The translations under genes and the position numbers were made by a program. The notes under the pieces were generated by a model. The model did not search any database. It had not been told where the DNA came from and worked only from the letters and a program-made list of their open reading frames with translations. Positions 26,525 through 37,203 of a stretch of 64,000 nucleotides of DNA are shown here, one piece after another; position 1 is the first letter of the stretch; each line of letters begins with the position of its first letter. Origin of the DNA: Nannocystis sp. (lineage in GTDB: Bacteria > Myxococcota_A > Polyangia > Nannocystales > Nannocystaceae); the NCBI GenBank assembly GCA_016712315.1, contig JADJRG010000013.1, positions 1 to 64,000 on the forward strand, written 5' to 3'.

Positions 26525-26543
26525 TTGACCGATTGTTCCAGAA
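26525..26543 (+). promoter_or_regulatory. Second putative TetR-family operator
   Basis: TTGACCGATTGTTCCAGAA, 12 bp before the SDR start codon and matching the promoter-overlapping motif at 25870 in 14 of 19 positions when aligned end to end. Confidence 0.4.
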
Positions 26544-26555
26544 AGGCACCAGATC

Positions 26556-27326
26556 ATGTCAAAGTCCACCTCCTCCGCTCCGTCGCTGGCCGGCAAGGTC
26601 GCCCTCATCACCGGCGGCAGCACCGGCATCGGCCTCGCCGCCGCCCTGCTGTTCCAGCGCGAAGGCGCCCACGTCATCATCACCGGCCAGAACGCCGACA
26701 ACCTCGCCGCCGCCCGCGCCGCGCTCGGGGAGCAGGCGCTGGTGCTCAAGGCCGACAGCCGGATCGTCGCCGATCACGCCCGGGTCGCCGACGAGATCCG
26801 GACCCGCTTCGGCGGCCTCGACGTCGCCTTCCTCAACGCCGGCGTCGCTCGGTTCGCGCCCATCGAGGCCGGCGACGAGGCGTTCTACGAGGACATGATG
26901 GCGACCAACGTCAAGGGCGTCGTGTTCGGCGTGCAGGCGCTCTCGCCGCTGCTGCGCGCCGGCGCCAGCGTCATCGTCACCACCTCGGTGGTCGACAGCA
27001 AGGGCGTCCCCAACGCCGCGATCTACTCGGCGACCAAGGGCGCGGTGGCGGCGCTGGTGCGGTCGCTCGCCGTCGAGCTCGCGCCGCGCGGCATCCGCGT
27101 CAACTCGCTGAGCCCGGGCCCGATCGACACCCCGATCTACGGCAAGCTCGGCCTGCCCGCCGATGCGGTCGCCGGGTTCCAGGCGTCGATGACCGCGCAG
27201 GTGCCGCTGCGCCGGTTCGGCACCGGCGACGAGGTCGCCCAGGCGGCGTTGTTCCTCGCGGGGCCGGGCGCAGCCTACGTCACCGGCATCGAGCTGCCCG
27301 TCGATGGCGGCCTCGGCATCGCGTGA
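26556..27326 (+). CDS. Short-chain dehydrogenase/reductase
   Basis: The 256-residue product is a classical SDR: nucleotide-binding TGGSTGIG at 19-26, NAG (LNAGVARF) near 95, catalytic Ser in TTSVVDSKG, YSATK near 157-161, and a C-terminal GIELPVDGGLGIA. The Rossmann fold binds NAD(P)H in the cytosol. The substrate is unknown; TetR-linked SDRs of this type often reduce quinones or carbonyls. The TetR gene upstream and the 19-bp operator suggest inducible expression. The gene is convergent with the acyl-CoA dehydrogenase (15-bp gap). Confidence 0.93.
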   Translation: MSKSTSSAPSLAGKVALITGGSTGIGLAAALLFQREGAHVIITGQNADNLAAARAALGEQALVLKADSRIVADHARVADEIRTRFGGLDVAFLNAGVARFAPIEAGDEAFYEDMMATNVKGVVFGVQALSPLLRAGASVIVTTSVVDSKGVPNAAIYSATKGAVAALVRSLAVELAPRGIRVNSLSPGPIDTPIYGKLGLPADAVAGFQASMTAQVPLRRFGTGDEVAQAALFLAGPGAAYVTGIELPVDGGLGIA

Positions 27327-27341
27327 GCGCGGGGCCCGAGC

Positions 27342-28496
<1,155 letters not shown>

Positions 28497-28593
28497 GGCC
28501 TGCGTATACCGCGCGATCTGAGGCGGCGGAAGCGGCGCGTGGTCGCGGTCATCGCCGACACGCCCGGGGATACGCTACGGTCGTGACGTGGTG

Positions 28594-30429
28594 ATGATGT
28601 CTGGTCGCTACGGTCTTTTCGCGGGGCTCTTGATCGCGTGCGGCAGCGGCGGCAGCGGCCTCAGCGATGCCCGCGTGCTGCAAGCCGATGCGCCAGGCGC
28701 CGACGCGGCGGGGCTAGACGCCGCGATCGCGCCCGACGCGGCCCCGCCGCCCGGCTGGCGTGCCACGACACAGGTGGCGTCGAGCCCGACCTGGATCACA
28801 GGCAGGCTGGCCGTCGCCCCAAGCCGCGGCGAGCTCGTGTACTTCGGCGGGACGAACGGCTACGGACCCGGCCCCGAGCTCCGAAACGACACCTGGGTGT
28901 GGAGCGCGGGCGCCTGGAGCATCGCCGGCCCAGTGGTCAGCCCGCCGGCGCGCAGCGGCCATTGCCTGGCCTTCGACGGCACCAGCGTCATCGTGTTTGG
29001 TGGCGTCGGCGCCGCTGGCGGCCTGGCCGATACCTGGGCCTGGGACGGCACCACCTGGCAGGAGCGTGTCGTCGTCGGGCCCGGCGCGGGCTCCCTGGGT
29101 GCCTGCGCTTGGGACCCGATCCGCGCGGAGCTCGTGCTGTTTGGCCCGGCCAACACCGACGAGACCTGGCGCTGGAACGGCTCGACCTGGACGATCGCGA
29201 TCACGGCCACCAAACCAGCCGCAGGCTCGGGCGGAGCGATGGTCCATGACCCCGTGACGACCGATCTGGTCATGCTCACGGGCTTCGGCGAGACCTGGCG
29301 CTGGGACGGGACTGCCTGGAGCCAGGTGGTCCCAGCGACCACCCCGACCGGCCTCGGCGGTGGATGCATGTACACCGACGCCGGCCTCGGCCAGCTGGTG
29401 CTGCTCGGTGGCCAGGCGGGACCGACGATCCTCGACGAGGTCTGGACCTGGGACGGCGCCACCTGGACCGAGCTGCCCGCGCGCCGGTTGCCGACGCCGC
29501 GGCGCCAGGCCACCTGCGCCACCGTGCCGGGGACCACCGACGTGCTGCTCGAAGGCGGCACCTGGTTCGACGCCGAGAGCCTCACCTACCGCTGGAACGG
29601 CGCCGCGTGGAACGAAGTCACAGCACCGATGACGCCGTCACACCGGCAGTCAGCGTACGGCGCCTTCGACGCGGCGCGCGGCGAGTTCGTGCTGCTCGGC
29701 GAGAACAACGTCGCGACGTGGGTGCGCGGCGCGGTCGGTTGGCGGCGGGCGGCAGCGCCGTTGCCCGCTGGCGGCGGCGTGCCCGCGCTGGCCTGGGATC
29801 CGTCGAACGACCGGGTGGTGATGGTCCGCCCCGAGGGCGGTGGCCTTGCGACCTGGAGCTGGGATGGTGCCGCGTGGGTCGTCGAGTCGCCCCTGACCTC
29901 GCCGCCAGTGCGCGGCAACTCCGCGCTGGCAGCTCGCGGCGGCAACGGGCTGATCCTCTTTGGCGGCGACGATGGGACCATCCGCACCGACACCTGGCGC
30001 TGGGATGGCGCGACCTGGGTCGAGCTCGCGCCCGCGAGCTCCCCGCCGGGACGCGCTGGTGGACGCCTCGCGTTCGACGCAGCACGCGACCGCCTCGTCT
30101 TGTGGGGCGGCACCGACGCCGGCGGCCCGCGCCAGGACCTGTGGGAGTTCGACGGCGCGACCTGGACCGAGGTGACGCCGGCGACCGCCCCGACCGCGGC
30201 AGCGCTGACCACGCTGGTCAGCGCGCCCGACAACAAGTGGATGGGGGATACCAAAATCCCTGCACACCTCTGCAACGATTGCGGATACGGCGCCAAGAAG
30301 GACAATTGTTGCAAGTGCAACAAGTGGCTGGGGGATACCAAGATCTCGGCATACCTCTGCAACGATTGCGGATACAGCACCAAGAAGGACAATTGTTGCA
30401 AGTGCAACAAGTACTCGCCGATGGTCTAA
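28594..30429 (+). CDS. Kelch-type beta-propeller lipoprotein fused to Cys-rich tail
   Basis: ATG 28594 gives a lipoprotein signal (YGLFAGLLIACGSGG), an Ala/Asp linker, then about eight kelch-like blades with the recurrent pattern DTWxWDGxxWxE and LVLFGG. This is a surface propeller common in myxobacteria. At 30231 the frame passes without a break into the duplicated block, adding two Cys-repeat units (LCNDCGY, KKDNCCKCNK) and stopping at 30429. The natural C-terminus of the propeller is therefore lost and replaced. GTG 28588 and ATG 28591 are alternative starts. The fused product would be about 611 residues and could be expressed. Confidence 0.8.
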   Translation: MMSGRYGLFAGLLIACGSGGSGLSDARVLQADAPGADAAGLDAAIAPDAAPPPGWRATTQVASSPTWITGRLAVAPSRGELVYFGGTNGYGPGPELRNDTWVWSAGAWSIAGPVVSPPARSGHCLAFDGTSVIVFGGVGAAGGLADTWAWDGTTWQERVVVGPGAGSLGACAWDPIRAELVLFGPANTDETWRWNGSTWTIAITATKPAAGSGGAMVHDPVTTDLVMLTGFGETWRWDGTAWSQVVPATTPTGLGGGCMYTDAGLGQLVLLGGQAGPTILDEVWTWDGATWTELPARRLPTPRRQATCATVPGTTDVLLEGGTWFDAESLTYRWNGAAWNEVTAPMTPSHRQSAYGAFDAARGEFVLLGENNVATWVRGAVGWRRAAAPLPAGGGVPALAWDPSNDRVVMVRPEGGGLATWSWDGAAWVVESPLTSPPVRGNSALAARGGNGLILFGGDDGTIRTDTWRWDGATWVELAPASSPPGRAGGRLAFDAARDRLVLWGGTDAGGPRQDLWEFDGATWTEVTPATAPTAAALTTLVSAPDNKWMGDTKIPAHLCNDCGYGAKKDNCCKCNKWLGDTKISAYLCNDCGYSTKKDNCCKCNKYSPMV

Positions 30430-30566
30430 GCCAGTCCACACGCCCAAGCGTAAGGTCCGAGGCCTGCGGCCTCGGCATGACCGACCAGGAGCCCTGGAAC
30501 CTGCCCCTGCGGGTCACCACCGCGAACGCGGTAGCGACCGACCTCATCGACCGCTGGGACTGACCT

Positions 30567-30890
30567 TCACCGCGCGCCGGGCGTGAAGCGCCGGCGCAGC
30601 GCCCGGCTGTACATCACCGGCAGCACGATCAGGGCAGCAGCGCCGCCGACACCGTGCCGCCGACGATCACCACCGCGATCGGCCGCTGCGTCTCGGCCCC
30701 ATCGCGCGCGAGAAGGCGGCCGGCAGCAGGCCGAGGGCCGCCAGCGCCGCGGTCATCAGCACCGGCCGCAGCCGCGCCGCCGCCCCGCCCAGGATCGCCT
30801 CGTCGCGCGCCGCACCGCCCCGGCGCCGCTCCTCGATCGCCGAGAGCACCAGCACCCCGTTGAGCGCGGCCTGCCCGACCATCACGACCA
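30567..30890 (-). pseudogene. RND efflux fragment, second copy
   Basis: Same CzcA-type C-terminal remnant as at 24247, with the same two frame lesions, carried inside the duplicated block. Confidence 0.8.
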
Positions 30891-31055
30891 CATTCTTGGT
30901 GCACCCGGCCGCGCCGGTGGTGGAGCCGTCGCTGGTGCTTGCGGCGGTCGTGTCTGCGGCGGCCGTGGTGTCGCTCGTGCTCGTGGGCGCCGTGCCAGCG
31001 CCGACGCCGAGACCCTGGCCGCGCGCGGCCCAGGCGATGCGTGAGCTCGACTCCG

Positions 31056-31217
31056 TTACAGGAGTGCGCCCGGCTTCAACGCCCAGACGGTCGTTCCACG
31101 CAGGACGCCGTTGCGTCCGCCGCCGCTGCGGTCCGGGATGGACTGACCCGCCTGCACGAACTGATCGAGCGCATAGGAGGCGATGAGCCCGTCGGCCGCC
31201 CCCGGGATGCGGCGGAC
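31056..31217 (-). pseudogene. LamG-like fragment, second copy, truncated
   Basis: Only the last ~54 codons of the LamG-like piece (IPGAADGLIASYALDQ onward) are present; the block ends at 31217 and the domain's first half is missing. Confidence 0.6.
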
Positions 31218-31977
31218 GGGATGGCGGAGCGACCGCCATCCCCGCTTTCTCATCGACATCAACGGCGACGGACGACCCGACATCGTCGGCTTCGCCGACG
31301 CGGGCGTCAAGGTCTCGCTCAATCGGGGCGACGGCACGTTCGGCGCCCCGACCCTGGTCGTACCCGACTTCGGCTACAAGGCCGGCGGCTGGCGCGTCTT
31401 CGAGGTGGGCGGCCCGGACACGATGGACTTGATCCTCGAGCAAGCGTTCTTCGTGCCTGGGCCGGGTATCGACACCATCGGGCACCCGCGGACGCTCGCC
31501 GACCTGACCGGCGACGGCCGGCCGGACATCGTCGGCTTCGCCGACTGGGGCGTGAAGGTGTCGTACAACGACGGCAAGGGCGCGTTCTCGTCGCCGAAGC
31601 CGATCCTGCCCAACTTCGGGCAGGACGCCGGTTGGCGGGTCCACGGTCACATCCGCGAGCTCGTCGATCTGACCGGCGACGGTCGGGCCGACATTATCGG
31701 CTTCGGCGACGGTGGCGTCTGGGTCGCGCTCAACACCGGGGCGGGGCTGTTCCAGCCGCCGAAGCTCGTCCTCGAGGAGTTCGGCTACGAGGCAGGAGGC
31801 TGGCGACTCGACGAGCACCCGCGGAGCCTCGCTGATCTGACCGGCGACCGTCGTCCAGACATCGTCGGCTTCGCCAACGCGGGCGTCTTCGTCGCGCTCA
31901 ACAACGGGAACGGCACGTTCGGAAAGCCGAGGCAGGTCCTCGGCAAGCGCCCCAGAGAGCGTCTCCCTCGCCGCTGA
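31218..31977 (+). pseudogene. VCBS/FG-GAP repeat protein, both ends missing
   Basis: About 250 codons containing five FG-GAP/VCBS units, each with a calcium loop of the form DINGDGRPDIVGF or DLTGDGRADIIGF followed by VxVxLNxGxGxF. Such repeats build extracellular beta-propellers. The 5' end begins abruptly at the block junction (any start at 31183 lies in unrelated antisense sequence). At 31944 homology to the fragment at 55651 stops and the frame runs to a stop at 31977. The parent gene was evidently longer. Confidence 0.8.
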
Positions 31978-32089
31978 ACCCCGCGCCCGCGCCTGACCCG
32001 CGCGGGCGCGCGCGCGTCGCTCCCCGCCCCCACCCATCCACACGGCTAGGCGCGCTTGCGCCCGACGATCGGCCAGCTACCATCGGCCG

Positions 32090-32836
32090 ATGTTTCCCTA
32101 CCTTGGCTTCACCTCCTCCCCTCCCCGCGCCCTCTCCCTGATCCTCGCGCTCGCCCTCGGCGGCTGCGCGGGCGGCCCTGACGACGACACAGGCGCGTCG
32201 TCCTCGTCCTCGTCCTCCTCTACCGGCAGCGAGAGCGCCTCGTCGACCTCGACCGCCTCGACCAGCGGGAGCTCGACCAGCGACTCCGGCACCACGACCG
32301 AGGCGATGACCTCATCGACCAGCGCCGCCTCCGACCCGTCGACCAGCGCGGGCTCGTCGTCGACCGGCGTCGAGACCGGCGGCCCCGGGAGCTGCGGCGC
32401 CGACGCCTGCGGGCGCGGCGAGTACTGCGACTGGACCGGCAACACCTGCGGCCTCTCGCGCTCCGACGAGGGCGCGTGCGCGCCGACCGCCGACGCCTGC
32501 GATGACGTCTACGCGCCGGTCTGCGGCTGCGACGGCGAGGTCTACTCGAACACCTGCTACGCCGCGGCGGCGGGCGTCGACATCAACAACGAGGGCGGCT
32601 GCCTCCCGCCCGACGGCTACTTCGCCTGCGGCTCCTCCTTCTGCGACGTCGCCACCACCTACTGTGAGGTCCAGGTCAGCGACGTCTTCCCGCTCCCTGA
32701 CATCTACACCTGCAAGCAGCTCCCCGAGGCCTGCTCGAAGGAGCAGGTCTGTGGCTGCCTCGAGGGCGAGCCCTGCTTCGAGTTCGGCTGCGAGGAGAAC
32801 GACGGCGAGCTGACGGTCCTCTGTCCCGGGGGCTAG
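32090..32836 (+). CDS. Surface lipoprotein with Kazal-type inhibitor domain
   Basis: The 248-residue product has a lipoprotein signal (LSLILALALGGC), a Ser/Thr-rich linker of about 70 residues, and a Cys-rich C-terminal half. The latter includes a Kazal domain: VYAPVCGCDGEVYSNTCYAA with the expected Cys spacing and Tyr. Kazal domains inhibit serine proteases. A final Cys-rich segment (CGCLEGEPCFEFGCEEN) is unassigned. The protein would be displayed on the outer membrane. A trypsin-like protease is encoded 24 kb away, but no functional link is evident. The gene is intact between two broken ones. Confidence 0.85.
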   Translation: MFPYLGFTSSPPRALSLILALALGGCAGGPDDDTGASSSSSSSSTGSESASSTSTASTSGSSTSDSGTTTEAMTSSTSAASDPSTSAGSSSTGVETGGPGSCGADACGRGEYCDWTGNTCGLSRSDEGACAPTADACDDVYAPVCGCDGEVYSNTCYAAAAGVDINNEGGCLPPDGYFACGSSFCDVATTYCEVQVSDVFPLPDIYTCKQLPEACSKEQVCGCLEGEPCFEFGCEENDGELTVLCPGG

Positions 32837-32858
32837 GTGAGCCGCGCGCGCCGCTCGC

Positions 32859-33530
32859 TCAGGGCGGGTAGCCAGTGATCGCCCGGAGCCGCTTGTAGAG
32901 CGGCTCCAGGCGCCCGTACATCGGCTGGTAGACCTCGCGGAAGAGCGCGTCGTAGGTCCGGTGGTCGTCGGCGTTCGGCTCAAAGCTGGTCCCGGGGCGG
33001 GTCATCGCCCTGACCGCGCTCGGCACGTCGGCGTGGATCCCGAGGCCGACGGCGCCGACGATCGCGGCCCCGAGCGCCGAAGCCTCGGCGATCTGCGGCC
33101 GCGCGACGACCTGACCGAAGACGTCGGCCGTGATCTGCATCGCCACCTCGCTCCGCGAGCCGCCGCCGGCGACCCGGAGGGTGCGGATCGGCACCTTGGT
33201 CCGGGCCTCGGTCCGCTCCTTGCCCGCGCGGAGGGCGTAGACCAGCCCCTCGAGGAGCGCCCGGTAGATGTGCGCGCGGGTGTGGTTCTCGGTGAAGCCG
33301 ATGATCGCCCCGCGGGCCTCGGGTCCGGCGGTAGGTGAGGTAGCCCGAGAGGAGGAGGTGCTTGGCGGTCGCCCGCCAGACCTCGGGCTGGTGGCGGCGG
33401 ATCCAGTTGGCCTCGGCGTCGGCCTGAAAGCGGGCGACGGTCTCGCGGACGCCGGCGACCCGGAAGAGCGCGCCCTCACCGCGGCAGACCTCCGCGCCCC
33501 CGCGACTCCAGGAGAACGTCAACTCGATCG
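32859..33530 (-). pseudogene. FGGY-family carbohydrate kinase remnant
   Basis: The C-terminal part is clear: GFTENHTRAHIYRALLEGL, VAGGGSRSEVAMQITADVFG and EASALGAAIVGAVGLG, the FGGY_C nucleotide-binding core, ending ITGYPP. Upstream, an out-of-frame stretch (ANWIRRHQPEVWRATAKHLLLSGYLTYR collapsed onto ARGAII near 33320) shows an internal deletion, and the N-terminus is absent beyond about 33530. Intact FGGY kinases are about 500 residues. Confidence 0.75.
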
Positions 33531-33626
33531 ATCCTGCCGCAAGTCCGCGGCGATGTCGACGAGCGGGGCCGCCCGCCGAGGCCCGGCGGCTCGCTCGCAT
33601 AATGACGCACATGACCCGACGCCCGG

Positions 33627-33670
33627 ACTCCGAGGAGTCTTCCGACGGGCGAGCCCGCCGCGCCGCGTGG
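33627..33670. repeat. Direct repeat left of the kinase gene
   Basis: ACTCCGAGGAG, TCTTCCGACGGGCGAG and CGCGCCGCGTGG in order, matching 37204-37261 except for a 13-bp gap after the first element and minor changes. The two copies bracket the kinase gene 33879-37040. Confidence 0.65.
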
Positions 33671-33683
33671 CGCTCGACCACCG

Positions 33684-33800
33684 CCCGCCGGCGTCATCGT
33701 GAACGACCCCTGCCCCTGGCTGACCGAGCGGAGGACGCCGGCGTAGCCGAACATCTCCGCGAGGGTCCAGGCCGCCCGGATCCGGCTGCCGGAGGCGAGC
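33684..33800 (-). pseudogene. Elongation factor G C-terminal scrap
   Basis: About 35 residues, TLAEMFGYAGVLRSVSQGQG then SFTM, matching the strongly conserved EF-G domain V motif (LAEMFGYxxxLRSxTQGxxxxTM). Neither flank encodes EF-G, so it is a stray piece of an EF-G-like gene. Confidence 0.65.
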
Positions 33801-33878
33801 TCGTCCTCGTCCGGGTAGTCCACACCATTGACCCGGTACGATACCAGCCATCATTCTCAAGATCCTCCTGCCCGTTCT

Positions 33879-36800
33879 TCAGACTCCGGGGGCGTGCGGG
33901 GCAATCGAAGTTGCGCAGGCGCCTGGCATCGCCGCGAGCAGGCGCTGGGCCTCGGCGATGACCGCTCGCCCGAGCCCCGGGACCCGCTCGGCCCCGGCGA
34001 TCGCGGCCTCGGCCCGCTCCTGCGCCGCGGACATGTTCCCCTCAGCGCAGCGGTGATGGGCGAGCTCAAGGGCGAGGCGGAGCTCGAGCTCCAGGTTCGT
34101 CGACGCCCCGTCGATCCGGACGATGCGCTCGAGATCGACGCTCTCGCCACCTCCGGCGGCGGCCCTTTCAGCGCCGCGCCGCGCGAGACGATCGAGGCGC
34201 GCGCGCGCGGTGAGGACCAACCCCAACATCGGATGCTCCGACCCAAGGCTGACCTCGGCGATCCGCTGCGCCCGATCGAGGAGCTCGCCCGCATCGTCGA
34301 AGGATCGTCCCTCGGTCAACACCAGGGCGCGGAGCAGGAGCACTTCGACCTGCTGGGGGTGCTCCGGGCCGAGCCGCCCGCCCTGCGTCGCCAGCACCTC
34401 CTCGGTGATCTCCAGAGCGCCCGTGAGGTCGCCCCCGTAGAAGGCCGCCTGAGCCAACGCAGCGCTCAGGTCGACCTGCACCTCTGGCGGCGTCGCTATG
34501 GACGAGGAGGTCTTGCCCCCCGCGTTCTCCGCGGCCGCCTGTGACCATGCGCGCGTCTCGTCGATCCGCCGCGCGTCCCCCATCATCGCGGCGAAGCGGC
34601 TGGAGAGCGCGCGGTAGCTCATCGTCGTCGCCACGTCAGCGCCGTCCGCGAGCGAGCCTTCAAACTCGCCGAGGATCGCCTCCACCTCGGCGGTGCGACC
34701 CATCGTCATGAGCGCAAGAGCTCGCCATTCGGCGTCGCGCAGGTCCCGCGGTCCGCGATCGCCGTATATCTCGCGGCGAAGCGCGAGCAGCTCGTCGCTG
34801 CGGGCGAGTGCAGCCTCGTATCGCCCCAGGCGGAGCTCGACGATGCCGATGTTTCCCAGGGAGATCATGATCGAGGAATGGGTCTCGCCGTGGGCCTCAC
34901 GGCGCAGCTCCAGGGCCCGATAATGCTGCTCTAGGGCCTCGTCGTAGCGGCCGATGACCTCGAGGAGCCCGCCGTAGGCGTTGTGGACCCGGGCGACCTC
35001 GGAGGGGTCGCGCTGCGGGTCGCGCTGCGCGATCGCCAGACCCCGGCGATAGCTCGCCTCCGCCGCCTCGTAGTCCCCGTTGAGGTAGAGGTGCCAGCCC
35101 GAACGGGCGATGAGATCGAGCTCGTCGCTGCGACCGAGGCGAGCGCCGAGGGCCTCGGCGGCGGCGCGCCACAGGTCGCCCTCGCGACGGCGCGCCAGAC
35201 GGTGGCCGACGACATAGAGGAGCGACTTGGCCGCGCTGAAGGCGACCTCATCGGCGGCGCTGGCGATGCCGATCGTGAAGGCCTGGGTCAGCTGCGCCTC
35301 CGCCTCCTCCAGGCGACTAACGCCGGTATGGGCGTCGCCGAGGAGCAAGTGCGCCTCCGCCAAGAGCGGCGGGAAGGCGAGCGCCTCGGCCTCGACGAGC
35401 GCGGCCTCGGCCTCGGCGTGCTCCTCGATCGCCTTGCCGACCAGCCGCAGCGCTCGGATCGTCGCCAAGCGCTGGCGGAGCCCGAGCGCGGCTGGCCGCA
35501 GCGCAGGATCCGCGGGCAGGCGCAGGCGCTCGCTGGCGTCGCTGGCGAGGCAGGTCTTCGGGTCTCCGAGGTTGGTGATGAGGAGCGGCGCCTTCGCGAC
35601 CCCGAAGCTGTCGACATCGCCGAGGATCTTCAGCGTATTGCGAAACTCCCGGAGCCCCTCCTCGAGGCAGAGGTTGCGCTCGGCGACCTGCGCAGGCGCG
35701 AGCGACTCCGCCTCGATGCACGCGTCGATCCTCGCCTTTCGCCAGCGCTCGGCCCAATGATCGAGGGCCTCCGCCGCAGCCTCGCTCCGCGGGCGCATGG
35801 ACTCCCCGCCGACCGCGACGAGGCCGCGCGCGAGGGCCTCCCGCTTGGACCTGTCCCAGAGGCTGTCGACCGAAGCTCCCGCCTGGGCGCAGATCGCCCC
35901 CGCGCTCGGCCCCGCGGTCAGGAGCGTGAGCGCCGCGCCGACCGAGAGCGCCGCGACGCCGAGCACCCCCCCCAGGATCCAGCGTCGACGGCGGGCGACG
36001 GGATCGTAGCGGAGCTCGGCGAGGAGCGCCTCCATCGTCGGCGGCCGATCCTCAGCGTCTGCGGCGAGCCCCCGTCGCAGCGCCGCCCGCAGCCGCTTGG
36101 GCACGCCGACGTTCGCCGGCGGCGTCCGCATGCGGCCCTCCTTGATGGCTGCGAGGCGCTCGCCCCAGTTGTCCCCGGGGTAGGGATGTTCGCCGAAGAG
36201 CGCCTCGTAGAGGGCGACGCAGAAGGCGAAGATGTCGGTGCGCGCGTCGACCGTACGTCCCTCGAGCTGCTCTAGCGACATGAAGGGCAAGGTGCCCATC
36301 ACCGCGCCGTCCTGGGTGAGCCGCTCGGACCACGAGGCATCGGCGGCGTCGAGCGCTCGGTCGAGTGGAGGGCCCGCCGAGCCCTGCGCCCCCTCCTCGC
36401 CGGGCAGCTCACCGTCGACGCGGACCAGCCCGAAGTCGGTGACCCGCGGCCGCCCGTCGCCGCCGATCAAGACGTTCGCAGGCTTGAAGTCGCGGTGGAC
36501 GAGACCTGCGCGGTGGGCCGACGCGAGGCCCTCGCCTGCGGCGATGAAGACGGCGAGCACCTCTTGCCAGGGTCGCTCGGTCGTCAACCATCCGAAGAGG
36601 TCGCCCCCCGCGACGTGCTCCATCGCCAGGTAGATCTGATCGCCGAAGGTGCCGACGTCGTGGATCGTGACGACGTTGGGGTGGGCGATCTGGGCGAGCG
36701 CCTTGGCCTCCCGCAGGAGGCGCGACCGAGAGTGTGCCGACGAGGCTCCGCTCGAGTGGAGGAGCTTGATCGCGACGCGTCGGTCGAGCTGCGGATCATA

Positions 36801-37040
36801 GGCGGCATAGACCGAGCCCATCCCGCCGGCGCCGAGGAGCTCGAGCACGGTATAGCGGCCGACCTCGGTCCCCCGGGGGAGGTGTGAGGGGCTCGGCCCA
36901 GGTCGCGTCGGCCCCGGCCGGCCGGCATGCCGGGTATGCGCCTCGAAGTCGACCGCTCCATCCTCGAGCGCCTCCTGCGTGCGGGCGTCGAGCTCGACCG
37001 TCGCGTCCGTCCCGAACTGTGCCAACGTGTCCTTATGCAC
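33879..37040 (-). CDS. Transmembrane Ser/Thr protein kinase with TPR-like sensor domain
   Basis: From GTG 37040 (preceded by GAGG; an ATG-type start at 37184 is also open) the ~1050-residue product has a complete Hanks kinase: LLGAGGMGSVYAAYD, VAIKLL, HRDFKPANVLI, VTDFGLVR, and a MGTLPFMSLEQ activation segment. At about residue 355 comes one membrane helix (WILGGVLGVAALSVGAALTL), then ~650 residues of helical hairpins in a TPR-like pattern (EVARVHNAYGGLLEVIGRYD, SIMISLGNIGIVELRLGRYE). Kinase inside, TPR region outside, is a very common myxobacterial signalling architecture. No partner gene is adjacent. The frame is clean for 3.1 kb, showing that sequence quality is good here. Confidence 0.9.
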   Translation of the reverse strand: MHKDTLAQFGTDATVELDARTQEALEDGAVDFEAHTRHAGRPGPTRPGPSPSHLPRGTEVGRYTVLELLGAGGMGSVYAAYDPQLDRRVAIKLLHSSGASSAHSRSRLLREAKALAQIAHPNVVTIHDVGTFGDQIYLAMEHVAGGDLFGWLTTERPWQEVLAVFIAAGEGLASAHRAGLVHRDFKPANVLIGGDGRPRVTDFGLVRVDGELPGEEGAQGSAGPPLDRALDAADASWSERLTQDGAVMGTLPFMSLEQLEGRTVDARTDIFAFCVALYEALFGEHPYPGDNWGERLAAIKEGRMRTPPANVGVPKRLRAALRRGLAADAEDRPPTMEALLAELRYDPVARRRRWILGGVLGVAALSVGAALTLLTAGPSAGAICAQAGASVDSLWDRSKREALARGLVAVGGESMRPRSEAAAEALDHWAERWRKARIDACIEAESLAPAQVAERNLCLEEGLREFRNTLKILGDVDSFGVAKAPLLITNLGDPKTCLASDASERLRLPADPALRPAALGLRQRLATIRALRLVGKAIEEHAEAEAALVEAEALAFPPLLAEAHLLLGDAHTGVSRLEEAEAQLTQAFTIGIASAADEVAFSAAKSLLYVVGHRLARRREGDLWRAAAEALGARLGRSDELDLIARSGWHLYLNGDYEAAEASYRRGLAIAQRDPQRDPSEVARVHNAYGGLLEVIGRYDEALEQHYRALELRREAHGETHSSIMISLGNIGIVELRLGRYEAALARSDELLALRREIYGDRGPRDLRDAEWRALALMTMGRTAEVEAILGEFEGSLADGADVATTMSYRALSSRFAAMMGDARRIDETRAWSQAAAENAGGKTSSSIATPPEVQVDLSAALAQAAFYGGDLTGALEITEEVLATQGGRLGPEHPQQVEVLLLRALVLTEGRSFDDAGELLDRAQRIAEVSLGSEHPMLGLVLTARARLDRLARRGAERAAAGGGESVDLERIVRIDGASTNLELELRLALELAHHRCAEGNMSAAQERAEAAIAGAERVPGLGRAVIAEAQRLLAAMPGACATSIAPHAPGV

Positions 37041-37203
37041 CGTCGCCTCGACGAGTAGGGTACGCCGGAAGTGTCGCTCCTGCTCGCGGTTCCTCGCCGA
37101 GGTGGCGCCCGGACGCTCGCGGCCGCGCGGCCGCGGTGACCCGGACTTCTGCCGAGTCGAGATCATGAAGATGCGCGAGGACAACGAGCGCGACTTCGCC
37201 CCT

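Larger units (their letters stand above)
30231..31217. repeat. 987-bp mosaic block, copy 2
   Basis: Copy of 23911-24897. Left junction CGCCCGA|CAACAAGTGG is inside the kelch gene; right junction at GCGGCGGAC|GGG starts a VCBS fragment. A hairpin at 30457 and the 28-codon frame at 30477 are repeated inside. Confidence 0.95.

Noticed and set aside
31183..31977. ATG at 31183 as start of the VCBS gene
   Set aside because: It lies in the duplicated block, antisense to the LamG fragment, and the same bases occur in copy 1 where no VCBS follows.
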